A stretch of 54,823 nt of DNA from an uncultured Spirochaetia bacterium (lineage in GTDB: Bacteria; Spirochaetota; Spirochaetia; JABEVK01), in NCBI GenBank assembly GCA_937960645.1, contig CALGPJ010000058.1, positions 1 through 54,823 of the forward strand, read 5' to 3'. The notes beneath the pieces are model-generated. The model saw only the letters and a program-made list of their open reading frames with translations, did no database searches and was not told the origin of the DNA. Each line of letters begins with the position of its first letter. Within the stretch, counting starts at the first letter, position 1. This document shows, one piece after another, positions 44,683 to 52,972 of this stretch. The position numbers were made by a program, and so were the translations under genes.

Positions 44683-46775
44683 GCGATGCCCTGACCAATC
44701 TCCGCACAAGCCTCCTGCGAAACCCGAGCGACCTGGGTTTAGCCGGTGCTGTCGTCGTCGTGGTCGCGATGATGATCATCCCACTGCCGACTGTGCTCCT
44801 GGATGCCCTGATGGCCCTCAATCTCACCCTGTCCATCCTGGTCGTCCTGGTGGTGATCTACTCCCGGCGCGCCATCGATTTTGCGAGTTTTCCTACCGTC
44901 CTGCTCATCGTGACGATTTTTGGTCTGGCATTGAACATCTCTTCCACCCGTCTCATCCTCAGCAAGGGGAGCGATTTCGACGGGGCCCTGGTGCGGGCCT
45001 TCAGCCGCTTCGTTGTCGGTGCGGAGGGGCTGCAGGGTCTGGTGATCGGTTTGATTATTTTCATCATCATCATGGTGGTGCAGTTCGTGGTCATCACCAA
45101 GGGGGCCACCCGAATCAGCGAGGTCAGTGCCCGATTCACCCTGGATGCCATGCCCGGTGAGCAAATGAACATCGATGGCGCCTTTTCCAGTGGGGCCATC
45201 ACCGAAGAAGAGTACAAAATTCGCAAGGCCGAGCTGGAGCTCAAAAAAGACTTTTTCGGGGCCATGGACGGTGCCTCCAAATTCGTATCGGGAAACGTCA
45301 AGGCCGGGCTGTTCATCACCTTCGTGAACGTGATCGGGGGCTTTCTGGTGGGGATGCTCATCCACGGCGAGTCCTTCCAGACGGCCTTGCAGACCTACAT
45401 CGGTTTGACCATCGGTGACGGGCTTGTCAGTCAGTTGCCCGCCCTGATGGTCAGCACGGCCAGTGGTCTGATCGTGACGCGAACCACCAGCGGACCCAAT
45501 CTGGGCGAGGATATCCGACGGCAGTTTTCGGCCGACGCCAACATTTACTGGATCAGTGCGGCGATTTTGGTGGTGCTGGGTTTCCTTCCAGGATTCCCGG
45601 GCCATGTTTTGATCCCCCTGGCCGGTTTCCTGGCCTTTGTGGCCTACCAGATCGGGCGTAAAGAATCCGCCCAGACCACCACCAAGGCCCCGGACAAGAC
45701 AAAACAGGGACCGAGCAAAGAATCCACTCGGGAAGCGGGAACCCCGGCCCCCCTCGATCCCCTGAGTCTGGAGCTGGGCTACGGCCTCATCCCCCTGGTG
45801 GACCGGGATCAGGGTGCCGAACTCCTCGATCGAATCACGCGCATCCGTCGCGAAACGGCCCTCGATCTGGGCTTGGCCGTCCCCCCGATCCACATCATCG
45901 ATAATATGCGATTGGAACCCTCGGACTACAGCTTCAAGATCCGCGGTACGGAGGTCGGGCGCGGCACCCTGAAAATGGGCTATTACATGGCGATCAATCC
46001 CGGTAGCGCCCTGGACGGGATCCCCGGGGAGCCCACACGGGATCCGGCCTTCGGTTTACCCGCTTTTTGGCTCAACGAGGAGTCCCGCGAAAAAGCCGAA
46101 CGCCGTGGGGTGACCGTGGTGGACAGTCCCAGTATCATCGCCACCCATCTCACCGAGATCATCAAGCGGCACGCCGCCGAGATTCTGGGCCGTCAGGAAA
46201 CCCAGGCCCTGCTCACCTCCTTGAAAGGCGAATACGGTGCGGTGGTCGAGGAAGCACAAAAACATTTCAGTTTGGGAGAGGTGCAAAAAGTGTTACAGCA
46301 CCTCTTGAAAGAGCAGGTATCGATTCGGAACCTCGTGACCATTCTGGAAACCATGAGCGATTACGGAGCGATCACCAAGGATACGGTGTTCCTCGGAGAA
46401 AAAGTGAGGCAGGCCCTGGGTCGGCAGATCTGTCAACAGTACGCCGACGAGAACAGGGTCCTGCACGTTCTGACCATCAACCCCGAGCTGGAACAAAAGA
46501 TCATCTCCAGCAGGGACGAGGGGGGAGGTGTTCAGGTGGCGGCCCTGGAACCCAGGTTGCACCGGGCCTGGATCAATGCCGTGGCGAATGCGTTTCAGTC
46601 TGTCCAGAGCAAGGGTTTTTACCCTGTTATCCTTTGCAGCGAAGCCGCCCGGTCTTTGGTGCGATCGTCGACCGAACGTGAGTTTCCTGAGCTGGCCGTT
46701 CTGAGCGTTCCGGAGATTGCCGGAGGTTACCAAGTCGAATCCCTCGGTGAAATCAATGTGGAGGTCAGTGTATGA
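44679..46775 (+). CDS. flhA: Flagellar export protein FlhA
   Basis: Largest export-gate subunit, 698 aa, which couples the proton motive force to export. The N-terminal half has eight membrane helices and the FHIPEP region, with MPGEQMNIDGAFSSGAITEEEY and the conserved ARFTLDAMPG. The C-terminal cytoplasmic domain (from about residue 350) forms the nonameric ring and binds chaperones. Stop overlaps flhF as ATGA. Confidence 0.97.
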   Translation: MSDALTNLRTSLLRNPSDLGLAGAVVVVVAMMIIPLPTVLLDALMALNLTLSILVVLVVIYSRRAIDFASFPTVLLIVTIFGLALNISSTRLILSKGSDFDGALVRAFSRFVVGAEGLQGLVIGLIIFIIIMVVQFVVITKGATRISEVSARFTLDAMPGEQMNIDGAFSSGAITEEEYKIRKAELELKKDFFGAMDGASKFVSGNVKAGLFITFVNVIGGFLVGMLIHGESFQTALQTYIGLTIGDGLVSQLPALMVSTASGLIVTRTTSGPNLGEDIRRQFSADANIYWISAAILVVLGFLPGFPGHVLIPLAGFLAFVAYQIGRKESAQTTTKAPDKTKQGPSKESTREAGTPAPLDPLSLELGYGLIPLVDRDQGAELLDRITRIRRETALDLGLAVPPIHIIDNMRLEPSDYSFKIRGTEVGRGTLKMGYYMAINPGSALDGIPGEPTRDPAFGLPAFWLNEESREKAERRGVTVVDSPSIIATHLTEIIKRHAAEILGRQETQALLTSLKGEYGAVVEEAQKHFSLGEVQKVLQHLLKEQVSIRNLVTILETMSDYGAITKDTVFLGEKVRQALGRQICQQYADENRVLHVLTINPELEQKIISSRDEGGGVQVAALEPRLHRAWINAVANAFQSVQSKGFYPVILCSEAARSLVRSSTEREFPELAVLSVPEIAGGYQVESLGEINVEVSV

Positions 46776-47974
46776 GCGATACTTTCAGTCTGATAGCCTC
46801 GTCCTACGATGAAGGCCTGCGAATAGCCAGAGAACGCTACGGGCCAAATATTTATTTCTTGAGTCACCGTAACATCCAGCAGGGAGGTTTCCTGGGGATA
46901 GGCTCCAAAATGATGGTGGAAATCAACGGGGTGATCGTACCGCCCAAAGAGAAGCCCGCTTCATCTGCCGCGGTCGGTCCCAGTCGGGAGGATATCCAAA
47001 GGTACAAAGACGAGCTTCTCCAAAAGACCCAGGGTAACATTGGCCATCCCAGGCAGTCCGATAAATTCGAGGAGATCCTGACAGTAATCAAGCGTGAATT
47101 TCGCGAGCTGGAAAATACGATCAAGGACAAGGGCCAGCACCCCAACGAAAAATTACTTGTAAAGATTCTGAAAGACAATGATTTTCCCGATTCGTACATC
47201 GATCTTTTGGTGGTCGAGCTCAAGAACAAGCTCAGTGTCCATGCCTGGGAACAACGCCGCGAGGTCGAGTTGGCCGCACTGGATTACATTTCCCGTACCA
47301 TCGTGATCAGCCCCGCTCGGGAGGAGAATCGCCCCCGCGTGCACGTTCTCGTGGGACCGACCGGGGTGGGCAAGACGACGACCATCGCAAAATTGGCCTA
47401 CTATCTCGGTGAGTGGCAAAACAAGAGAGCCCAAAAAAAACTCGCCCTGATCAATCTCGATGACCAGCGCGTAGAAGCTCAAGCGACTTTGAACAAGTAC
47501 GGGGAATACATGAATCTGCCGGTCCATTTCTGCGCGAGCATCCAGGAACTGGAGCGAAGCCTGGCGCTGACACAGGAGTGCGACCATGTCCTTGTCGATA
47601 CCGCTGGTCACAGCCCTAAAAATTTTTCGGAGCTGGCCCAGGAAAAAAAGATGATAGATTCGATCCGGGAAAGGTACGAGTGTCTATTGACCATCAGTGC
47701 CGTGACAAAAACGATCGATCTGGAAAACATCGTTCAAAACTACGCCATGTTTCAAACTCGTGATGCCATCGTCACGAAGGTCGACGAAACAACCGGCATC
47801 GGAAACATCATCGGAGTTCTCTGGGAAAACAAACAGCGAATTCGCTACCTTTCCTGTGGTCAGACGGTGCCGACAGATTTCAGCCTGGCATCGAAGTTCG
47901 AAATAATGAAGAACCTGGTCAATTTTTCCGAAAATGTGATCAAAGAGTTCTTGAAGGAGCTGAACAATGGCTGA
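46772..47974 (+). CDS. flhF: SRP-type GTPase FlhF with altered active site
   Basis: Determines where flagella are placed; in Borrelia it is needed for polar positioning and number. The 400-aa product has the N-terminal B domain, a helical N domain and a G domain with P-loop GPTGVGKTT (195-203), DTAG (276-279) and TKVDE (335-339). The insertion-box motif that is usually DTYRIGAxEQL reads LDDQRVEAQATL (229-240), losing the conserved Glu-Gln, and the residue after DTAG is His280 where Arg is usual. Overlaps flhG by 8 bases. GTP binding looks intact; hydrolysis may be altered. Confidence 0.94.
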   Translation: MSDTFSLIASSYDEGLRIARERYGPNIYFLSHRNIQQGGFLGIGSKMMVEINGVIVPPKEKPASSAAVGPSREDIQRYKDELLQKTQGNIGHPRQSDKFEEILTVIKREFRELENTIKDKGQHPNEKLLVKILKDNDFPDSYIDLLVVELKNKLSVHAWEQRREVELAALDYISRTIVISPAREENRPRVHVLVGPTGVGKTTTIAKLAYYLGEWQNKRAQKKLALINLDDQRVEAQATLNKYGEYMNLPVHFCASIQELERSLALTQECDHVLVDTAGHSPKNFSELAQEKKMIDSIRERYECLLTISAVTKTIDLENIVQNYAMFQTRDAIVTKVDETTGIGNIIGVLWENKQRIRYLSCGQTVPTDFSLASKFEIMKNLVNFSENVIKEFLKELNNG

Positions 47975-48836
47975 CCAGGCAGAGAAGTTGCGGGAATTGG
48001 TGGGATACAGCGAGTCCTCCCAGCAAACAGGAAAAAAGACACGAATCATCACCGTAGCATCTGGAAAGGGTGGGGTCGGTAAGTCCAACATCGCGATCAA
48101 TCTCGCCCTGGGTTTTGCGAAACTGGGGAAGGGGGTCGTTGTCCTGGATGCCGATTTGGGATTGGCAAACGTGAACGTGATCCTGGGTGTCATTCCCCGC
48201 TACAATCTCTACCACATGATGCGTCAGCAAAAAACGATGAAGGAAATCATCACCGATACAAGCTATGGGATCCAGATCGTTGCCGGTGCCAGCGGTTTTT
48301 CGAAGATTGCCAACCTCAGCGAAGAAGAGCGCCGTTCCTTCATTATGGAGCTCAGCAATCTGGGACAGGCGGACGTGCTGATCATCGATACCAGTGCGGG
48401 GGTTTCCAGCAACGTCCTGGATTTCGTGGCGGCTGCCGATGACGCCATCGTGGTGACGACTCCCGAACCCACGGCTATCACCGATGCCTACGGTATCATC
48501 AAAATCATCGCGACGGAAATCAACAATCCGCGGATGAACCTTAAACTTCTGGTCAACCGAGTGCCGACCGTAACCGATGCCAAGAAGGTCTCCGACCGTG
48601 TCATCAACATCGCCAGTCAATTTTTGAACATCAAGGTGGATTACCTGGGTTTTGTTTACGAGGACGCTCACGTTCAGCAGGCCGTTCTCCGGCAAAAGCC
48701 CTTTCTGGTTACCGATCCCCATTGCAAGGCATCGCTTTGCATCATGAATGTCGTCAGCCGTCTGGAAAAAATCGATTTCAAGGAAGGCAGCGGTATCGGA
48801 GGATTTCTCAGTAAACTCCTCGGCAGGATGACATGA
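47967..48836 (+). CDS. flhG: Flagellar number regulator FlhG (YlxH, MinD-like ATPase)
   Basis: MinD/ParA-type ATPase that limits flagellar number and acts on FlhF. The 289-aa product has the N-terminal FlhF-activating motif DQAEKLREL, the deviant Walker A SGKGGVGKSN, VLDADLGLANVNVILG, DTSAGVS and a C-terminal amphipathic ending (GIGGFLSKLLGRMT) that could bind the membrane. Overlaps the next gene as ATGA. Confidence 0.95.
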   Translation: MADQAEKLRELVGYSESSQQTGKKTRIITVASGKGGVGKSNIAINLALGFAKLGKGVVVLDADLGLANVNVILGVIPRYNLYHMMRQQKTMKEIITDTSYGIQIVAGASGFSKIANLSEEERRSFIMELSNLGQADVLIIDTSAGVSSNVLDFVAAADDAIVVTTPEPTAITDAYGIIKIIATEINNPRMNLKLLVNRVPTVTDAKKVSDRVINIASQFLNIKVDYLGFVYEDAHVQQAVLRQKPFLVTDPHCKASLCIMNVVSRLEKIDFKEGSGIGGFLSKLLGRMT

Positions 48837-49372
48837 ACCTAAAGCCCTACCTCATCGCCGCCGGAATTGGCTTCGTGCTTTCCTTTCTGGGAGGATTGAT
48901 CGGTGGGGTAGGATTGGGTGAACTCTTGCTTCGAGGCCTTCTGGCTGCTGTGGTCTTTGGCTCTGGCGCCTTTGGCTTAACCCTGCTGCTTCAAAACATG
49001 TTTCCCGAACTCTTCGAAACGCCTCAGGAAAACGGCAAGACCGTCGATGTCAAAATTGGGGAAGATTCCGATTTCGCGATGCCGCCGCCCATCGATGATT
49101 CCGACGGATTCACCCAGGAAATTCAACCCGAGGACGATGCCGCAAGAGAGCACGAATTGTTGACAAAGGATGCCGATCAACTCGGCGATATGGACGAATT
49201 CGATTCCGGGGGGGAGTTTCAGTCCCAACCAGGATCAGAAAACTCATCGTCTGGTGTGTCTCTGATGGGTGGCGATGATGAAAAAGATGGAGTATTATTA
49301 GAGGGGATCGATGACGATCCGCTGACCCTCGCCAGGGCGGTGCAAACAGTTTTGAAAAAGGACTCGGATTAG
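48833..49372 (+). CDS. Two-helix membrane protein with acidic tail, unknown function
   Basis: I do not recognise a named family. The 179-aa protein begins with two hydrophobic Gly-rich segments (about 6-29 and 32-55), probably a hairpin, and continues as a soluble, strongly acidic tail of about 120 residues. The tail is rich in Asp, Glu, Ser and Gly and ends in DDPLTLARAVQTVLKKD, a helix. The gene overlaps flhG and sits 6 bases before the sigma factor gene, so it is in the same transcript. Possible roles are a membrane partner of FlhG/FlhF or an anti-sigma factor; both are guesses. Confidence 0.8.
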   Translation: MNLKPYLIAAGIGFVLSFLGGLIGGVGLGELLLRGLLAAVVFGSGAFGLTLLLQNMFPELFETPQENGKTVDVKIGEDSDFAMPPPIDDSDGFTQEIQPEDDAAREHELLTKDADQLGDMDEFDSGGEFQSQPGSENSSSGVSLMGGDDEKDGVLLEGIDDDPLTLARAVQTVLKKDSD

Positions 49373-49378
49373 GTGGAG

Positions 49379-50173
49379 ATGATGTCGTCGGAAAGTGTCA
49401 CTCAGGAAGAGATCGAAGAAAAACTTTGGAGCCAGTACAAAAAATCGAAGGATCCTTCCATCCGCGAGTGGTTTATCAAACAATACGCCCCACTTGTCCG
49501 TTATGTCGCAGGGAAATTGGCCGTTGGGCTTCCTCAGAGCGTGGACTTTGACGATCTTGTCGGCTACGGAGTTTTTGGTCTTATCGACGCCATCGAAAAG
49601 TTCGATCCTGAAAAACACGTCAAGTTCAAGACCTACGCCGTCACCCGAATACGGGGTTCCATCATCGACGAGCTGCGAAACGCCGACTGGGTGCCAAGAA
49701 GTGTCCGGCAGAAGAGCAGGGAAATCGAGAACGCCATCGTCGAACTCGAGGCCAAAATGGGTAGGGCCCCTACCGACAAGGAAATAGCCGAACACCTCAA
49801 CCTCAGCGAAGACGATTTCAACGACGTCATCCAAAAAATCAGCGGTACCACGGTCTTGAGCCTCGACGATGTCTGGTACACCGGGGACGACAACGACAAG
49901 GTCAGTATCATCGACAGTATCGAGGCCCACCCCAGCCAGAATCCGGACCACGAGGTTGAGCGGGAGGAAATGAAGAGGGTCATTTTGGAAGCCCTTCGGG
50001 AACTCCCCGAAAAAGAGCAGAAAGTGTTGATCCTCTACTATTACGAAGATCTCACCCTCAAAGAAATCGGCAAGGTTCTCGATGTCACCGAATCGCGTGT
50101 CTCCCAATTGCATACCAAGGCCATCACCCGTTTGCGTGCCAAACTCACCAGCGTCAAAAGGGGTATTGTCTAG
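49379..50173 (+). CDS. fliA: Flagellar RNA polymerase sigma factor FliA/WhiG (sigma-28)
   Basis: Sigma-70-family group 3 factor for flagellar genes. The product is about 264 aa. Region 2 is at about 30-95 (YAPLVRYVAGKLAVGLPQ, DLVGYGVFGLIDAIEKFDP, KFKTYAVTRIRGSIIDELR), region 3 covers RSVRQKSREIENAI to about 160, and region 4 at about 205-255 has LTLKEIGKVLDVTESRVSQL. Starts ATG 49379, ATG 49382 or GTG 49373 are all possible. Borrelia lacks this gene; treponemes have it. Confidence 0.95.
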   Translation: MMSSESVTQEEIEEKLWSQYKKSKDPSIREWFIKQYAPLVRYVAGKLAVGLPQSVDFDDLVGYGVFGLIDAIEKFDPEKHVKFKTYAVTRIRGSIIDELRNADWVPRSVRQKSREIENAIVELEAKMGRAPTDKEIAEHLNLSEDDFNDVIQKISGTTVLSLDDVWYTGDDNDKVSIIDSIEAHPSQNPDHEVEREEMKRVILEALRELPEKEQKVLILYYYEDLTLKEIGKVLDVTESRVSQLHTKAITRLRAKLTSVKRGIV

Positions 50174-50185
50174 GAGGAAGGTTTT

Positions 50186-52123
50186 TTGATCTCGATGCAG
50201 GATATCCAGGAGTTTATGGCCCAACGGCTCAAGGAGGATCGAGAAATTAAATCGATCACCGTTGTCGGGGATACTCTCGATGAGGCCCTGAAGTCGGCTG
50301 CCCTGGAGCTGGGTGTGAGCGTGATGCGCGTGGAGTACGACATCGTTCAAAAAGGAAGTCAGGGAATTCTGGGACTTGGGAAAAAGAAGTGGACCTTGTT
50401 GGCCTACCCCTCCGCTGTCAAAGCAAAAAAGAAGGGGCCATCGGCCGAGGAACTCTCCGTCGAAGAGATCAGAGTCGAGGAAGTGAAACCCAAGGATGTG
50501 GACGGCAAGGTATTCGTGCGGCTTTGGGCAGATGGGGCCTATCTCAAGGTCACCCCTCCCCTTGGGGCCGGCAAACCCGCTACCGAGGAAATGGCCCTGG
50601 CCGCGCTGGCCGACCGAGCGGTGCGCGACATCAATCAACAGGCACTGAAGGGGACCGTAAAGTTCGCTGCCGGAACCTACCAGAAGGTAGGGGAATACAT
50701 CAACAATCCCGCCGCCGATTCCAGTATGACGGCCTACCTCGAAGATGGCGACATGGCCGCCTACATCATCGCCAATGCGCCCGGGCCCGGAGGAGCCGAT
50801 CTCGCACTCGAAGAAATCGAGTCCTTCCTGCGGAATTTCGGAATCGTGCACGGTATTCTGGAAGATCGGCTCACTCAGTTTATCGATACCCCGGTTTATG
50901 GTGAAAAATATTTGATTGCGGAGGGATCCAAGCCGGTCAACGGGAAGGACGCTCGGATCGTCTATCACTTCGATACCAAGATGGATTTCAAGCCCATCGA
51001 ATCGGATGGGAAGGTAGATTTCAAGAACCTCAACAACATTCACAATGTGGTGAGGGGAGAAGAACTGGCCACCAAGATCCCCGCGGAGAAGGGGATCGCC
51101 GGGCGAACGGTCACCGGAAAGGTCCTCCCTGCCAAGGACGGTAAGGACCTGAACTTCGATCTGGGAAACGGTGTCTACCTCTCGAAGGATGGTCTGAAGG
51201 TCTACAGTGCGGTGGATGGTCAGGTGTTGTTCCAAAACGGAAAGATCAGCGTGGAGACCGTTTTGACCATTCCCGGTAACGTCAACCTGGCCAGCGGCGG
51301 AAACATTAACGTCCTGGGCAGTGTTATCGTCAAAGGCGATGTCGAAGATGGTTTCAATATCTCGGCCGGCGGAAACATCGAGGTCATGGGCTCGGTGGGG
51401 CGGGATTGCGCCATTGAAACACCGGGCGATGTGATCCTTCACGGGGGTATCAACGGAGGAGAAAGGGGTTACATCAAGGCCGGAGGCAGTATCTGGTCCA
51501 AGTTTATTCAACATGCACGTGTTACCTCGGGCGGTTTTGTGATTGTTTCGGACGGTATTCTCAACAGCATGGTCGATGCGGAAAAGAAAGTCCTGTGTAA
51601 GGGCCGCAAGGCTAAAATCATCGGGGGACACGTTCGCGCGGGCGAGGAAATCAACGCCGTGTCCTTTGGTGGCAATTGTCTTTTGGAAGTCGGTTACGAC
51701 CCCAAGATCAAGGAAGAACTGGACAAGCTCGTTGAGACCGCCGAACTACTCAAAAAAGAAAAGGACGAGGTTGACCTCAACCTGACGGGACTGGTCAAAA
51801 TGCTACGCATCCGTCAATCCCTGGCTCATGAAAAAGAAAGGCAGCTGCATGAGCTGCAGAAGAAGCAGAAAGAACTCGAGGAGGAAATATCGCGGCTTCA
51901 GGGCGAAATACAGGAGAGGCAAAACTACCTCGATTCCTTTCAGAATATCGGGAGAATCGCCGCCAGCGGTGAAATTCAGACCGGTGTCAAAATCAATATC
52001 CGGGGAGTCGATTTCGAGGCAAACCGGGATTATCGAAGTGTCGCCTTCGTTCTCGAAAACGGCCTGATCCGAACACAAAAATACGAGGCCATCGATGAGA
52101 GCGAAATCGCCAGGAAGCAGTAA
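50186..52123 (+). CDS. FapA-type (DUF342) protein with Jag-N domain
   Basis: Large cytoplasmic protein of 645 aa. The N-terminal 75 residues resemble a Jag-N domain (ITVVGDTLDEALKSAALELG, then GSQGILGLGKKKWTL). The rest is FapA/DUF342: a mixed domain around 95-330, a right-handed beta-helix around 360-500 with repeating GGNINV/GDVxxG units, and a coiled coil near 515-580. FapA has been linked to cell envelope and glucose-transporter control in Vibrio, but its role here is unknown. TTG 50186 is the likely start, with AGGAGG 8 bases upstream; ATG 50195 is too far. Borrelia has a DUF342 gene in the same slot, as I recall. Confidence 0.88.
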   Translation: MISMQDIQEFMAQRLKEDREIKSITVVGDTLDEALKSAALELGVSVMRVEYDIVQKGSQGILGLGKKKWTLLAYPSAVKAKKKGPSAEELSVEEIRVEEVKPKDVDGKVFVRLWADGAYLKVTPPLGAGKPATEEMALAALADRAVRDINQQALKGTVKFAAGTYQKVGEYINNPAADSSMTAYLEDGDMAAYIIANAPGPGGADLALEEIESFLRNFGIVHGILEDRLTQFIDTPVYGEKYLIAEGSKPVNGKDARIVYHFDTKMDFKPIESDGKVDFKNLNNIHNVVRGEELATKIPAEKGIAGRTVTGKVLPAKDGKDLNFDLGNGVYLSKDGLKVYSAVDGQVLFQNGKISVETVLTIPGNVNLASGGNINVLGSVIVKGDVEDGFNISAGGNIEVMGSVGRDCAIETPGDVILHGGINGGERGYIKAGGSIWSKFIQHARVTSGGFVIVSDGILNSMVDAEKKVLCKGRKAKIIGGHVRAGEEINAVSFGGNCLLEVGYDPKIKEELDKLVETAELLKKEKDEVDLNLTGLVKMLRIRQSLAHEKERQLHELQKKQKELEEEISRLQGEIQERQNYLDSFQNIGRIAASGEIQTGVKINIRGVDFEANRDYRSVAFVLENGLIRTQKYEAIDESEIARKQ

Positions 52124-52452
52124 TGGGACTACAACCGATTGATTTGCAGGCCGTTTTTCTCCACATGAACCAACCGGCTAAAGACCAGGCGGTTACCCGT
52201 GATGCCGTATTGATCAGCCAGAATGCCCAGGCCAACAAGCTGGTGGAACAGTCCTTGAAGACTCAGGACGATGTCACCGCCGCGACTACCGACGACGACA
52301 AAGAATTGAAAGTCAAAGACAAGGAAGGCCACGAGTTCGAGAAAAAGGAATCCAAGGAAAACGATCGTAAAGAGGAGACTGAAATCGAAGAAGATAAAAA
52401 GCGGGTTTTCACCGATGAACGCCTTGGCCGCAAGATCGATTTGACGGGGTAG
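52123..52452 (+). CDS. Small highly charged protein, unknown function
   Basis: No family recognised. The 109-aa product starts with a conserved-looking segment MGLQPIDLQAVFLHMNQ and becomes strongly charged (Lys, Glu, Asp) from about residue 55 to the end, with no hydrophobic stretch. It is probably partly disordered. TAATG joins it to the FapA gene and it lies 4 bases from the next gene. A homologue in Borrelia at this position (about BB0266) is expected but cannot be confirmed here. Confidence 0.75.
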   Translation: MGLQPIDLQAVFLHMNQPAKDQAVTRDAVLISQNAQANKLVEQSLKTQDDVTAATTDDDKELKVKDKEGHEFEKKESKENDRKEETEIEEDKKRVFTDERLGRKIDLTG

Positions 52453-52456
52453 AAAG

Positions 52457-52972
52457 ATGGAGTTCCTGTTTTTACTCTTGATCGATATTTTGGCTTTAAC
52501 CGTATTTTATTTGATCTTTAAAAACCGGATCGCGAAGGCCCTCGATTCTCGGGAGAGGGTCAGGGAACTTGAAACCGAAATCAATAAATTACTTGCCCAG
52601 TTCAACAATGCAGCCGACAGGAACATCACCATCCTCGAGGAGCGGGTGTTCAAACTCGAGGACTTGCTTCGCCGTGCCGATCAGCGAATCAAATTACTTC
52701 AGCAAACACCTTCGATCAAAACCGATGTCGCTGTACCGGAACAACTGATGACCCGGGACTTGGCCGGAGGAACGTATACTCCCACCGCCAAAAGACAGGA
52801 ATTCAGGCCGGCTTCCTCGGTCGTCGTCAAGCCTCGTCAGGAAGAAGGCCGCGACGAAACCGTTGTCAAGCTTCATCGTGAGGGAATGGAAATCGACAGC
52901 ATCGCCCACCATCTCGGCATCAGTACCACCGAAGTCAAACTCATCCTTCGAATGGCAGAAGACATAAAATGA
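52457..52972 (+). CDS. Membrane-anchored coiled-coil protein with C-terminal HTH (DUF6115-like)
   Basis: The 171-aa product has one N-terminal membrane helix (about 2-20), a coiled coil (about 25-85), a flexible middle and a C-terminal helix-turn-helix-like segment VVKLHREGMEIDSIAHHLGI followed by TTEVKLILRMAEDI. This layout resembles the DUF6115 family that is often encoded near flagellar genes in Firmicutes. It may bind a protein or nucleic acid partner at the membrane. Overlaps the next gene as ATGA. Confidence 0.8.
   Translation: MEFLFLLLIDILALTVFYLIFKNRIAKALDSRERVRELETEINKLLAQFNNAADRNITILEERVFKLEDLLRRADQRIKLLQQTPSIKTDVAVPEQLMTRDLAGGTYTPTAKRQEFRPASSVVVKPRQEEGRDETVVKLHREGMEIDSIAHHLGISTTEVKLILRMAEDIK

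Noticed and set aside
49298-51631. 777-codon open frame on the minus strand
   Set aside because: It is antisense to the sigma factor and FapA genes, which have clear families and ribosome sites. The His/Asp/Gly-rich composition is typical of a shadow frame in GC-rich DNA.
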